Shown: positions 30,874-40,360, numbered from the stretch's first letter. The stretch: DNA of 64,000 nt from an uncultured Burkholderiales bacterium (GCA_903830725.1 CAIKVH010000018.1:30929-94928), one strand, 5' to 3'. Made by a program: numbers and translations. The notes: generated from the sequence alone by a model not told the origin.

Positions 30874-31665
30874 TTGTTCAAACTTATTACTCTCAATCTC
30901 AACGGTGTCCGCTCTGCATCCCGAAAGGGTGTCGATGCTTGGCTGACTAAATCCAAGGCTCATTGTATTTGCGTTCAAGAGCTTAAGGCTCAGCAAGAGG
31001 ATTTAGATGACTCCCTCATCTCCCTGGGCGGGCTAGAGGGCTATTTCCATTTTGCAGAGAAAAAAGGGTATTCTGGAGTAGGTATCTACACCCAACACGA
31101 GCCAAGTGAAGTAGTGGTTGGTTTTGGGAGCAATGAGTTTGATGCGGAAGGGCGCTACATCGAACTAAGATTTGATACCCCAAAGAGAAAACTGTCGATT
31201 ATTAGCTCTTATTTTCCTAGTGGCTCGTCTGGCGAGGAACGACAAGAGGCTAAATTTAGATTTTTAGATGCAATGAAACCACATTTAAATGCGCTAAGTA
31301 AATCTCGTGAATTTATTTTATGTGGCGACATCAATATTGCGCACAAAGAAATAGATTTGAAAAATTGGCGTAGTAATCAAAAGAACAGTGGTTTTTTGCC
31401 AGAAGAGCGGTCCTGGATGGACCGACTCATCAATGAGATCGGCCTATCTGATGTTTACAGGCTTTTACACCCAGATACAACCGCCGATTGCTACACATGG
31501 TGGAGCAACAGAGGCCAAGCCTGGGCGAACAATGTGGGTTGGCGGCTGGACTACCACCTGGCGACTCAATCAATTGCAAATACCGCAAAATCTTGCTCAA
31601 TATACAAAGATGAAAGATTCTCAGATCATTCACCACTAACGGTTGAATACGATTTTGGAATTTAA
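30874..31665 (+). CDS. xthA: Exodeoxyribonuclease III / AP endonuclease
   Basis: 263 residues, EEP family. It cuts at abasic sites in base-excision repair. The core residues are visible: LNLNGVRSA (Asn), CVQELKAQ (metal-binding Glu), GDINIAHKEIDLKNW (Asp, Asn), GWRLDYHLAT and FSDHSPLTVEYDF (catalytic Asp-His). The start is TTG, with AAGGA eight bases upstream. Divergent from pyrE with only 14 bases between start codons, so its promoter must lie inside pyrE. Confidence 0.93.
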   Translation: MFKLITLNLNGVRSASRKGVDAWLTKSKAHCICVQELKAQQEDLDDSLISLGGLEGYFHFAEKKGYSGVGIYTQHEPSEVVVGFGSNEFDAEGRYIELRFDTPKRKLSIISSYFPSGSSGEERQEAKFRFLDAMKPHLNALSKSREFILCGDINIAHKEIDLKNWRSNQKNSGFLPEERSWMDRLINEIGLSDVYRLLHPDTTADCYTWWSNRGQAWANNVGWRLDYHLATQSIANTAKSCSIYKDERFSDHSPLTVEYDFGI

Positions 31666-31696
31666 ACACACATACAAAGTATTTATTCCACCTTAG

Positions 31697-32482
31697 TTAA
31701 TGTGCAGTCCATCCTCCGTCTATTGGCATTATTGTGCCTGTGATTGAGACAGCATTATCTGAGGCGAAGTAAGCAGCCATTGCGGCCACCTCTTCCATCG
31801 TAACGAATTTCCTTGTAGGTTGCGCGGCTAACAAGACTGTATTGATAACTTGCTCCTCCGTCATATTGCGAGCTTTCATAGTATCTGGGATTTGTTTTTG
31901 CACCAATGGGGTCCATACATATCCGGGACAGATTGCGTTACACGTAATACCTTTCTCTGCAACCTCTAAAGCGACCGTTTTTGTAAGTCCAGCAATTCCG
32001 TGCTTAGCAGCAACATAAGCAGATTTGAAAGGGGATGCAATCAGTGCGTGAGCAGATGCAATATTAATGATTCTTCCCCATCCTTTTTCTTTCATCTTTG
32101 GCAGCACAGCCTTAATTGTGTGAAAGGAAGAGACCAAATTGATCGCAATAATCGCATCAAATTTATCCTCAGGGAATTCATCGATCGGTGCCACATGTTG
32201 AATGCCTGCGTTATTGACTAAAATATCCACCACGCCAAACTCGGATATAGCGTCCCTAACCATTTGTCTTATTTGCTCGGGCTCCAACATATTGGAGTTT
32301 GAATAATTACATTTCACCCCAAAATCCTTAGCAATTTCTGACCTGATCTCCTCTATTTCCTTTGGATCACCAAACCCATTGAGGACGATGTTCGCGCCCT
32401 TAGATGCCAAATTTTTGGCTATAGCTAACCCAATACCACTTGTTGATCCAGTAATTAGGGCCGTTTTATTCTTAAATTCCAT
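31697..32482 (-). CDS. 3-hydroxybutyrate dehydrogenase (SDR)
   Basis: 261 residues, NAD-dependent SDR. TALITGSTSGIGLAIAKNLASKGANIVLNGFGDPKEIE and NNAGIQHVAPIDEFPEDKFDAIIAINL are characteristic of D-3-hydroxybutyrate dehydrogenases, which act in polyhydroxybutyrate and ketone-body use. The catalytic residues are in NIASAHALIASPFKSAYVAAKHG. GYVWTPLVQKQIPDTMKARNMTEEQV is the substrate lid. No phasin or PHB synthase gene is nearby. It is convergent with xthA. Confidence 0.93.
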   Translation of the reverse strand: MEFKNKTALITGSTSGIGLAIAKNLASKGANIVLNGFGDPKEIEEIRSEIAKDFGVKCNYSNSNMLEPEQIRQMVRDAISEFGVVDILVNNAGIQHVAPIDEFPEDKFDAIIAINLVSSFHTIKAVLPKMKEKGWGRIINIASAHALIASPFKSAYVAAKHGIAGLTKTVALEVAEKGITCNAICPGYVWTPLVQKQIPDTMKARNMTEEQVINTVLLAAQPTRKFVTMEEVAAMAAYFASDNAVSITGTIMPIDGGWTAH

Positions 32483-32789
32483 TTCACTATTCCTCGGTTT
32501 GAATGATTTAACGATTTGATATTGCTTATTCAGTAATTTATCACGAACCTGGAAAATTGTTTCGTCTTTACTGTGTTTATTCCGACTTATCCCTTGAGTA
32601 CTTTTGCACTACCCCGAATTCAACTCACACACTAAAGCCCTGTGCAGGTCAAATCAAACGGGCGCAAGCAAATACGGTTCGCTCTTTTCTAAGCTCAATG
32701 ATTTAAAATCCCTTCATGCTTGTTATGCATAGGCTGGCCTTTATGTAAATAATCGCAATCATTACGCTACTCCCTTACCGCATTTAAAG
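32483..32789. other. Divergent intergenic region between bdh-like gene and trhO
   Basis: 307 bases without a gene, holding the control region for both genes. A Fur-box-like 13/19 match (AATAATCGCAATCATTACG) lies at 32748-32766, about 25 bases before the trhO start. No clear promoter pair or RNA structure was recognised. Confidence 0.4.
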
Positions 32790-33761
32790 ATGAACATATC
32801 ACAGGACCTGCCTGTAAAGGACATTACAGACAATCCCCCTTTATATCTTACAGTTGCCTTTTACAAGTTTGTGGATCTTCCGGATTTTGAATCTCGGCGA
32901 GAGCCTATTCTTGCTTTTTGTGAAACTCAAAATATTAAAGGGATCATCTTGTTGGCCCGCGAGGGCATCAACAGCACCATCTCAGGCGAAGAAAGTAATA
33001 TTCGCGCGGTACTTTCGTATCTCAAAGCAGATCCGGTCTTCCATGACCTCCAACACAAGGAGTCTTGGACACACATCAAACCCTTTAGACGAATGAAAGT
33101 TCGCCTTAAGAAGGAAATCGTAACCTTTGGTGTCCCCGAACTCAACCCTAACGTAACAACGGGTACCTATGTAAAGCCCGAGGATTGGAACGCACTCATT
33201 CAAGATCCAAACGTTGTATTAATCGATACTAGAAACGACTACGAAGTTGAATTAGGGACCTTTGAAGGGGCTATAGATCCTAAGATAAGAAAGTTCACCG
33301 AACTCGCTGCGTGGGTTAAGGAGGCTCCTGCGCTTTGCTCAGAAACCACCGCCAAACCCAAAGTTGCTATGTTTTGTACAGGCGGGATACGCTGCGAGAA
33401 ATCGACTGCTTACATGAAAAGCATTGGCTACGATGAGGTCTATCATTTAGAGGGCGGCATTCTTAAATATTTAGAAACTATTCCCGAGAAAGAAAGTCTT
33501 TGGAAAGGAGAGTGTTTCGTATTTGATGAGCGAGTAACGGTAGACCATTCTTTGCAACCAGGCCAATACCACTTATGCAGAGTGTGTCGACAACCGATAA
33601 CAGTTGGTGACGAGCACTCTAAGAAGTTTGAACTCGGCGTGAGTTGCGACCATTGCTTTGACAAGACAACGGATGAGCAAAAAATTAAAGCCCGTGAGCG
33701 CCAACGCCAATGCGAACTTGCCAGGCTTAGAAGCTCATCACATATTGGCGATAAAGCTTAA
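32790..33761 (+). CDS. trhO: tRNA uridine(34) hydroxylase, TrhO (rhodanese fold)
   Basis: 323 residues. The YceA/UPF0176 family that makes ho5U34 in tRNA with oxygen. The N-terminal acylphosphatase-like domain (YKFVDLPDFESRREPILAFCE, REGINSTISG) precedes the rhodanese domain with the active cysteine in FCTGGIRCEKSTAYM. The C-terminus holds a cysteine pair set LCRVCRQPI and SCDHCFD that may bind zinc. The stop codon overlaps the convergent M48 peptidase stop on the TTAA. Confidence 0.95.
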   Translation: MNISQDLPVKDITDNPPLYLTVAFYKFVDLPDFESRREPILAFCETQNIKGIILLAREGINSTISGEESNIRAVLSYLKADPVFHDLQHKESWTHIKPFRRMKVRLKKEIVTFGVPELNPNVTTGTYVKPEDWNALIQDPNVVLIDTRNDYEVELGTFEGAIDPKIRKFTELAAWVKEAPALCSETTAKPKVAMFCTGGIRCEKSTAYMKSIGYDEVYHLEGGILKYLETIPEKESLWKGECFVFDERVTVDHSLQPGQYHLCRVCRQPITVGDEHSKKFELGVSCDHCFDKTTDEQKIKARERQRQCELARLRSSSHIGDKA

Positions 33762-34579
33762 TATTCTCGATTTTTTAGCGCGCGTTGATACAACGGCATT
33801 ACGCTATTTAAATTCTTTTCTAAATCTCTAATTCGTGTCTGATTTGCTGGGTGTGTGCTCATCCACGGGTTGGGGGCGTTTGAGTTTAAAGACGACATTT
33901 TTTGCCATAAACTGATTGCCGCACGGGGATCGTATCCTGCGCGAGCCGCTATTTCCATCCCAATTAAGTCCGCCTGCGTCTCATCTTCTCTACTAAACTT
34001 CAAAAGTAGGAGTTGAGAGCCCCCCCTTGCCACCATATCAGTCACCCGCGGATCTACACCCAAAACTCCAGCCACCACCAAGCCTCCTAATCTTGCGGCA
34101 CCATTCGTCACGAATCCCTTGCCCATTTGCTCGCGGGCATGTTCACGAACCGCGTGAGTCATTTCATGCCCCAGCACCATCGCCAATTCATCATCAGTCA
34201 CCTTTAGTTGCTGGATTAGCCCAGAATATACCGCTACTTTCCCACCAGGCATGCAAAACGCATTAACTGTATTGGACCCAATGACGTTCACCTCCCAGCG
34301 CCATTCCCTGGCTCTTGAATTCCAACTAGCTGCGAAGGGAATAAGTCGCTTGCTAATCGTATTAACTCTAATAAATAATGGGTTTTCAACGCCGGCCAAG
34401 GCTCGGTGCGATTTAGCATCCATTAAGAGTTGATAGTATTGGCCCCTGGCCTGATTCTCTACTTCCTCAGCGGGCACTAACTTCGTGAACGCAGACTCAG
34501 GACCGGAATCAATACCTTCCCGCGCATTAACTGTTGGTATACAAAATAAAATACATATGCAAAACCATAAAATGCGCAT
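33758..34579 (-). CDS. M48 family metallopeptidase with signal peptide
   Basis: 273 residues. A signal peptide (WFCICILFCIPTVNA) exports it. The zinc site is LGHEMTHAVREHAREQ (HExxH), and the third ligand is in SREDETQADLIGMEIAARAGYDP. This is the BepA/LoiP-like set of periplasmic M48 peptidases that check outer-membrane proteins, but a TPR domain like that of BepA is absent; LoiP (YggG) or the short M48 type is the better match. It is convergent with trhO, with stops overlapping. Confidence 0.85.
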   Translation of the reverse strand: MRILWFCICILFCIPTVNAREGIDSGPESAFTKLVPAEEVENQARGQYYQLLMDAKSHRALAGVENPLFIRVNTISKRLIPFAASWNSRAREWRWEVNVIGSNTVNAFCMPGGKVAVYSGLIQQLKVTDDELAMVLGHEMTHAVREHAREQMGKGFVTNGAARLGGLVVAGVLGVDPRVTDMVARGGSQLLLLKFSREDETQADLIGMEIAARAGYDPRAAISLWQKMSSLNSNAPNPWMSTHPANQTRIRDLEKNLNSVMPLYQRALKNREY

Positions 34580-34771
34580 CCTCTCAGCTCCTATTGCGTA
34601 TGTTGACTCCTAACTTGGCAGTGACTCGCCCCGTTACCTAGTCTGACTTCGTTAATAGCTTTGGGTTTATGTTGGAACTTTTATCTATCAAACTATTTGT
34701 TAATCCTACCCGCTATTTGAAGCCTCTAAGATCGTTCACAATAGCGATATACGAATATTTATTTTTTTATT

Positions 34772-36097
34772 TTGAAAAATTTCAATCTATCCACACCTGA
34801 TTGGCTTAGAGTTTACTTAACTCCTGAGTGCCTTCGAATGCTAACCCTTGGTTTTTCTGCAGGCTTGCCCCTTTTACTAGTCTTAGGAACACTCAGTTTT
34901 AGGCTAAGAGAGGCGGGAATAGATCTAGCAACAATTGGGTTTTTAAGTTGGATTGGTCTGGCCTACGGGATCAAATGGATGTGGGCCCCGTTGGTAGATA
35001 AACTGTTGATCCCCTTTCTCAGTTCATGGCTCGGTAGGCGAAGAGCATGGCTTATCGTTGCGCAAACGCTTATTATTATTGGCCTGATTGGTATGGCCAT
35101 AAGCAACCCCCAAACTGATTTAAAACAACTCGTGCTTTTTGCCCTTTTGGTCGCTTTTGGATCCGCAACCCAGGACATTGCGCTTGATGCATTTCGAATC
35201 GAATCGGCCGCTGCGCAACTCCAAGGCGCACTTGCAGCTTGCTATCAAACGGGCTATAGACTGGCCATGATTTGGGCCGGAGCAGGTGTGCTTTGGTTGG
35301 CCTCAGTTTATTCTGAAATTGAAACTCACGGGCCACTTCAAATGGACCTTGGATGGACGAGCGCCTATCTATGGATGGCCGCTTCAATGGGGGTTGGTGT
35401 TCTAACGGTCTTTCTGTCTTCTGAGCCACCAGTTCAACCATCTAAACCCTCACCTCACCTTAAGGCCTGGCTTTATTCAACACTGATTGAGCCATTTGCT
35501 GATTTTTATGAGCGCTATAAATGGCGCGCTATATCGATCCTTGCCCTCATTGCAATTTACCGTATAAGTGACATCGTAATGGGAATTATGGCTAATCCGT
35601 TTTACGTTGACATGGGCTATACAAAAACAGAGATCGCTACTGTGACAAAAATTTACGGAGTTGTTATGACTCTTTTGGGCGCCTTTATTGGTGGATCCTT
35701 ATCCATCCGTTTCGGGGTTATGCGTATACTCATTTGGGGTGCATGCTTAAGTGCTGTAAGCAATTTACTGTTCTCATGGCTCAGCCTTCACGGACACGAC
35801 GTACGCGCCTTGATTGCAGTGATTTCTGCTGATAACCTAAGTAGTGGCATCGCATCTGCAGCCTTTATTGCATACCTATCTTCCTTGACCAATGTGAAAT
35901 ACTCGGCTACACAATACGCAATGCTCAGTTCCGTCATGCTTTTGCTACCAAAATTCTTAGCCGGATTTTCTGGTCTCTATGTTAGTCAGTTTGGTTACTC
36001 TTCTTTTTTCATTGCTACTGCACTTTTAGGATGCCCCGTTTTAATATTATTGTTTTTCGTTGATAGCCAAACCAGACACGATAGATTAGAGCAATAA
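34772..36097 (+). CDS. AmpG-like muropeptide permease (MFS)
   Basis: 441 residues with about twelve hydrophobic helices. The N-terminal LTLGFSAGLPLLLVLGTLSFRLREAGIDLATIGFLSWIGLAYGIKWMWAPLVD is the hallmark of AmpG, which imports anhydromuropeptides during wall recycling. Further matches are GSATQDIALDAFRIESAAAQLQGALAACYQTGYRLAMI and SGIASAAFIAYLSSLTNVKYSATQYAMLSSVMLLLPKFLAGFSG. The start codon is TTG in an AT-rich tract without a clear ribosome-binding site. It fits with the AmgK-like kinase later in the window. Confidence 0.9.
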   Translation: MKNFNLSTPDWLRVYLTPECLRMLTLGFSAGLPLLLVLGTLSFRLREAGIDLATIGFLSWIGLAYGIKWMWAPLVDKLLIPFLSSWLGRRRAWLIVAQTLIIIGLIGMAISNPQTDLKQLVLFALLVAFGSATQDIALDAFRIESAAAQLQGALAACYQTGYRLAMIWAGAGVLWLASVYSEIETHGPLQMDLGWTSAYLWMAASMGVGVLTVFLSSEPPVQPSKPSPHLKAWLYSTLIEPFADFYERYKWRAISILALIAIYRISDIVMGIMANPFYVDMGYTKTEIATVTKIYGVVMTLLGAFIGGSLSIRFGVMRILIWGACLSAVSNLLFSWLSLHGHDVRALIAVISADNLSSGIASAAFIAYLSSLTNVKYSATQYAMLSSVMLLLPKFLAGFSGLYVSQFGYSSFFIATALLGCPVLILLFFVDSQTRHDRLEQ

Positions 36098-36158
36098 TTT
36101 TTTGCGTGGCTCGCAGGCTTCAATCTACCTGTCTTTCTTAGAACTTGCTTACACGTTT

Positions 36159-37193
36159 TTAAAGCGTTAAACAATTTTCCACAGCGCTTCCTACCTGGTC
36201 AACACTTATACCCCTTAGACAACGCAAATGCCCCAGAGGACAGTCACGCTTAAAACACGGCGCACATGACAAAGAAAGCCATAATACATTGGCTCTTTCA
36301 TTCAGTGGAGGGGTATGCAAGGGACTAGATGAACCAAAGATAGCGACTTGGGGGATGCTAAGAGCTGCCCCAATATGCATTAGCCCAGAATCGTTGGAGA
36401 TTAAACACTTGGCTCCTGCAATCAGCGCAATGGCCTGAGAAAGTTTTGTGTGCCCAGCTAGGTTTTTTATAAGCCCCGTCGTTTTTTCAGTTCTTTTGCT
36501 AATTGGTAGCGCACTGTTTTTAATTTTTTCAGCCACCTCGTGATCACTCACAGCTCCTAAAATAACCACTGTCCCGCCCTCTAGCGAAATCTTGCCCGCA
36601 AGTTCTGCGTAGTACTCAACCGGCCAACGTTTTGCAACCCCGTACTCTGCCCCAGGTGCAATGACCGTAAACTCCCCCCTCAGTAGGGAAAACTGGGTGA
36701 GCTCCCTGTTAATGAGTTCTTCGCTCACAAACAATTGAGGCACGTCTCTTTGTGCGACCTCTGAGGGCCCTAACTTTCTATAAAAATCAACCATTGATCC
36801 CCGATGGTGGCGATCGGGATTTGCAAATACTTTAGTTAATAACCACGCTCTGTATTCACCTAAATATCCGACTCGCGCTATCACCTTTGCCAGCCAAGGG
36901 ATTAGCGCGCTTTTAAATGAGTTTGGACAAATAATACAGATATCGAATTGGTCTCGAATTAGGCGAGCCGTGCGAATACGTTTTATGAGCTCAATTCTTT
37001 TACGTACAAAAGACCACTCTAAAACTTGCTCTATTCCGTGCATCGCCCTGTAGACAGCCGCAATGTGGGGCAGGGCGGCAACGGTTATTTTATAACCCGC
37101 CTGGACGCAATCATTCACTAAGGGCTCCGTCATGACTGCATCCCCAATCCACTGAGGCGCAATGATCAATACCCTCTTAGCGGTGCTTGACAA
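36159..37193 (-). CDS. waaF: ADP-heptose:LPS heptosyltransferase II
   Basis: 344 residues, GT-B glycosyltransferase (family 9). It adds the second heptose to the lipopolysaccharide inner core. VLIIAPQWIGDAVMTEPLV at the start, YRAMHGIEQVLEW, and the donor site APGAEYGVAKRWPVEYYAELA with CLISNDSGLMHIGAALSIPQVAIFGSSSPLHTPP are typical of WaaF. The start is TTG, 17 bases inside the 3' end of the upstream zinc-finger gene. The ADP-heptose synthesis genes are not in the window. Confidence 0.93.
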   Translation of the reverse strand: MSSTAKRVLIIAPQWIGDAVMTEPLVNDCVQAGYKITVAALPHIAAVYRAMHGIEQVLEWSFVRKRIELIKRIRTARLIRDQFDICIICPNSFKSALIPWLAKVIARVGYLGEYRAWLLTKVFANPDRHHRGSMVDFYRKLGPSEVAQRDVPQLFVSEELINRELTQFSLLRGEFTVIAPGAEYGVAKRWPVEYYAELAGKISLEGGTVVILGAVSDHEVAEKIKNSALPISKRTEKTTGLIKNLAGHTKLSQAIALIAGAKCLISNDSGLMHIGAALSIPQVAIFGSSSPLHTPPLNERANVLWLSLSCAPCFKRDCPLGHLRCLRGISVDQVGSAVENCLTL

Positions 37194-37386
37194 TCTGCTC
37201 AGTCTCTGCGTGTTTTAGGTTGAACTCTGTTCCGCAGTAAGGACACTTTGCTGAACCCGTTTTTGCTACGTCTAAGTAAACTTTCGGATGGGAATTCCAA
37301 AGCTTCATATCTGCCTTTGGATTTGGACAATAGACGCCGCCGTGACCATTCAGATCATTTTGCTCGAGAACAATCGCTTTACTCAT
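37177..37386 (-). CDS. Zinc-finger protein, CHCC type (NDUFS6-like)
   Basis: 69 residues from the ATG at 37386; the track begins nine residues earlier at a non-ATG codon. GGVYCPNPKADMKLWNSHPKVYLDV and AKCPYCGTEF carry the Cys-His-Cys-Cys zinc set of the zf-CHCC family, which includes the complex I accessory subunit NDUFS6. The role in bacteria is unknown. It lies between ilvE (8 bases) and waaF (overlap of 17 bases), a placement seen in other Burkholderiales. Confidence 0.85.
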   Translation of the reverse strand: MSKAIVLEQNDLNGHGGVYCPNPKADMKLWNSHPKVYLDVAKTGSAKCPYCGTEFNLKHAETEQIVKHR

Positions 37387-37394
37387 TTTGCGCC

Positions 37395-38333
37395 TTAGAC
37401 TAACGTCAACCAATTTGAATATTTTTCATCTCGCCCATTCACTATATCAAAGAATGCCGCTTGAATCCTTTGAGTGAGCGGTCCCCTTTTGCCAGCGCCA
37501 ATCTCTATACGGTCCAGTTCACGAATTGGAGTTACCTCTGCAGCTGTACCTGTAAAAAACGCTTCATCCGCAACATACATCTCATCGCGTGTAATTCTTT
37601 TTTGCACAACTTCTATTCCCAAATCCTTGGCAATATGTAGGATCGTATTTCGTGTAATCCCGTTTAAGGCTCCAGCAGATAAATCGGGAGTGTAAATTAC
37701 GCCTCCTTTGATGATAAATACATTTTCTCCAGCCCCCTCAGATACAAAACCATTTGTGTCAAGCAGCAAGGCCTCATCATATCCATCATCTGTGACTTCC
37801 ATGTTCGCTAATATGGAGTTCGTGTAATTACTAACAGCTTTCGCCTGAGTCATCGTGATATTTACGTGATGACGTGTATAGCTAGAGGTCTTGACCCTTA
37901 TTCCCCGTTCCAAACCCTCTTCGCCCAAATAAGCGCCCCACGACCATGCTGCAATCATCAAATGGATCGTATTTCCTTTTGGTGATACCCCTAGCTTTTG
38001 GGACCCAATCCATGACAAAGGCCTAATATAACCGCTCTCTAAATTGTTTTCGCGTACAACTTGCTTGTTGGCTTCGTTTACGGCCTCTTTGCCAAAAGGA
38101 ATATTCATGCGAAGAATTTTTGCGCTGTTGAATAAGCGGTCCGTGTGGTCTTGCAATCTAAATATTGCAGTCCCTTTTGACGTCGGATAAGCACGTATCC
38201 CCTCAAACACTCCACAACCATAATGAAGGGTATGGGTCAATACATGGATCTTTGCATCTCTCCAATCCACCAATTGGCCATCCATCCAGATTTTGCCGTC
38301 TCGGTCTGCCATTGATGGGGGCATTGGATTCAT
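37395..38333 (-). CDS. ilvE: Branched-chain amino acid aminotransferase
   Basis: 312 residues, PLP fold type IV. It makes valine, leucine and isoleucine from their keto acids. PSMADRDGKIWMDGQLVDWRDAKIHVLTHTLHYGCGVFEGIRAY at the N-terminus, the PLP lysine in TMTQAKAVSNYTNSILANMEV, and EGAGENVFIIKGGVIYTPDL with ITRNTILHIAKDLGIEVV are diagnostic. It heads a small minus-strand run with the zinc-finger protein and waaF. Confidence 0.97.
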   Translation of the reverse strand: MNPMPPSMADRDGKIWMDGQLVDWRDAKIHVLTHTLHYGCGVFEGIRAYPTSKGTAIFRLQDHTDRLFNSAKILRMNIPFGKEAVNEANKQVVRENNLESGYIRPLSWIGSQKLGVSPKGNTIHLMIAAWSWGAYLGEEGLERGIRVKTSSYTRHHVNITMTQAKAVSNYTNSILANMEVTDDGYDEALLLDTNGFVSEGAGENVFIIKGGVIYTPDLSAGALNGITRNTILHIAKDLGIEVVQKRITRDEMYVADEAFFTGTAAEVTPIRELDRIEIGAGKRGPLTQRIQAAFFDIVNGRDEKYSNWLTLV

Positions 38334-38473
38334 TATTTTTTCCTTTCAGGCATAACGCCTATTTTTAATTGAAACAGGTAAGATCGAGCTGATTATTTTA
38401 CAGTTCTTATTGTCGTATTTGGCCCCATCCTCTTCGCCACCAATTATTCAATGGGCAAGGGCTTGCATTAAAA

Positions 38474-38935
38474 TTATTCTTGCGGGGGTCTCGCCAAATC
38501 AAAAGAGACGAGTTTCCCATTCTCAAAGACACATCGCACGGTTGAATCTGAACCATCTGTCCAGTCAAATACTTCTCTGAATACGGTTTTTTGTTCGCCA
38601 TCCACATGCGGGATTTGGGATTTCCCTAAACTCTTAGTCAACGCAATGACATGCAACAAACTCTGTCCCTTTTTGAGTCTCGAATACACCATGACTGCGC
38701 TACCCACATAGCCAATGGGTCGGTTAGCAGCTTTTTTAAATACCTGCACCACTCTTGAATAATGCAGCAAAGCCCACGTTACAGCCCCAGAAATTAAAAA
38801 CGCAACGCCCAACCACTCATATGAGCGATACGCAAATAAGAGGAGTGCTACTGCAAACGCTGGATATAGGTATTTTTCTCTACCCAAAATAATCGAATTC
38901 AAGAAGTCCCCTTTCAATGTGTCGCCCCAGTCCAA
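38474..38935 (-). CDS. Uncharacterised membrane protein between radA and ilvE
   Basis: I do not recognise the family. 153 residues from a TTG (38935). A TTG at 38902, with GGGGA just upstream, gives 142 residues and may be the better start. Two hydrophobic helices (LYPAFAVALLLFAYR and LGVAFLISGAVTWALLHYSRV) are followed by a soluble part with PIGYVGSAVMVYSRLKKGQSLLHVIALTKSLG. The end (VFDWTDGSDSTVRCVFENGKLVSFDL) looks like a small beta domain. It is 48 bases past radA on the same strand and could be coexpressed with it. Confidence 0.65.
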   Translation of the reverse strand: MDWGDTLKGDFLNSIILGREKYLYPAFAVALLLFAYRSYEWLGVAFLISGAVTWALLHYSRVVQVFKKAANRPIGYVGSAVMVYSRLKKGQSLLHVIALTKSLGKSQIPHVDGEQKTVFREVFDWTDGSDSTVRCVFENGKLVSFDLARPPQE

Positions 38936-38983
38936 ATGAGTGGCGCCTAACGCAGTGATTGTATTTTCAAATTCCCGAATTCA

Positions 38984-40360
38984 TTACTGCGACTCACGCA
39001 CCCAGTTAATAGCCTCATCGACTCGCTCCACTGCGTATACCTTTAATCCCTCGATCGGCTTTTTAGGAGCATTGGCCTTGGGTATCAATGCCACAGAAAA
39101 TCCAAGCTTTGCTGCTTCTTTAAGCCTTTCTTGCCCCCTTGGCGCAGGCCTAACTTCACCCGCCAACCCTATTTCACCAAAAGCAATGAACCCTTTGGGC
39201 AAGGGCTTTCCGCGAAGGCTACTTTGTATCGCCAATAGTACGGCCAAATCCGCGGCGGGCTCAGATATCCTTACCCCACCCACAGCATTAACAAATACAT
39301 CTTGGTCCATACAAGCCACCCCCGCGTGCCTATGCAATACTGCAAGCAGCATTGCCAGTCGGTCCCGGTCTAAACCTACGCTTAGCCGCCTTGGGCTCGG
39401 GCCTGAATGATCTACTAAAGCCTGAATTTCCACGAGCAGTGGCCTAGAGCCCTCTAAAGTCACCATCACACAACTGCCAGCCACTGGCTCAGCGTGCTGA
39501 CTTAAAAATATTGCGCTAGGATTGCTAACTCCTTTCAAACCTCGCTCTGTCATTGCAAAAACGCCAATCTCATTTACCGCGCCAAACCTATTTTTTATGG
39601 CCCTCACCAGCCTAAAGCTCGAGTGAGTTTCTCCCTCAAAATATAAGACTGTATCGACCATATGCTCTAAAACTCTTGGCCCAGCAAGCGCACCCTCTTT
39701 CGTTACGTGCCCCACGAGTACGATAGATATTCCGCTTGTTTTAGCTAGCCGTGTTAAGTGAGCAGCGCACTCGCGGACCTGAGAGACGGAGCCTGGAGCG
39801 CTACTTAGTTGTTCCGAATAAACCGTCTGTATCGAATCTATAACCGCAATTTTGGGCGCTCGGGCCTCAAGTGTTGACATGATCTTTTCTAACTGCGTTT
39901 CAGCCAGCACACTCACACCACTTTGGTCAAGCCCTAGACGCCTAGCCCGCATGGCTACTTGCGAGCCCGACTCCTCGCCCGTTACATATAAAGTGCTACC
40001 AGAGCGCCTTTGTATGGCGTCCATTGCCTGCAAGAGTAGGGTGGATTTACCTATACCCGGGTCGCCACCTATCAAGACCACGCCTGCCTCTACGATACCA
40101 CCCCCCAAAACCCGGTCCAACTCTTCAATACCCGTTGCAGTTCTATCCACATCTTGTGCTTCAATGTCGCTGAGCGCTGTCACAGCGCTGGCGGGCGCTA
40201 AATTACGGGCATTGCTGTATCTGTTTTTGCTCTGGCTGGCGCTCTCCTCTATCCCCTCAAGCAGCGTGTTCCATTCCTCGCAATGGGGACATTTACCCAA
40301 CCATTTAGCACTTGTTCCACCACATGTTGTGCACGTATAAATTGTTTTTTCTTTTGCCAT
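38984..40360 (-). CDS. radA: DNA repair protein RadA
   Basis: 458 residues. RadA is a RecA-like ATPase that drives branch migration of recombination intermediates. The N-terminal zinc finger is YTCTTCGGTSAKWLGKCPHCEEW. Walker A is GGDPGIGKSTLL, Walker B is near KIAVIDSIQTVY, and the RadA-specific KNRFG motif is in RAIKNRFGAVNEIGVF. The C-terminal Lon-like domain includes PAADLAVLLAIQSSLRGKPLPKGFIAFGEIGLAGEVRPAPRGQERLKEA. Divergent from the LplT-like gene. Confidence 0.98.
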   Translation of the reverse strand: MAKEKTIYTCTTCGGTSAKWLGKCPHCEEWNTLLEGIEESASQSKNRYSNARNLAPASAVTALSDIEAQDVDRTATGIEELDRVLGGGIVEAGVVLIGGDPGIGKSTLLLQAMDAIQRRSGSTLYVTGEESGSQVAMRARRLGLDQSGVSVLAETQLEKIMSTLEARAPKIAVIDSIQTVYSEQLSSAPGSVSQVRECAAHLTRLAKTSGISIVLVGHVTKEGALAGPRVLEHMVDTVLYFEGETHSSFRLVRAIKNRFGAVNEIGVFAMTERGLKGVSNPSAIFLSQHAEPVAGSCVMVTLEGSRPLLVEIQALVDHSGPSPRRLSVGLDRDRLAMLLAVLHRHAGVACMDQDVFVNAVGGVRISEPAADLAVLLAIQSSLRGKPLPKGFIAFGEIGLAGEVRPAPRGQERLKEAAKLGFSVALIPKANAPKKPIEGLKVYAVERVDEAINWVRESQ

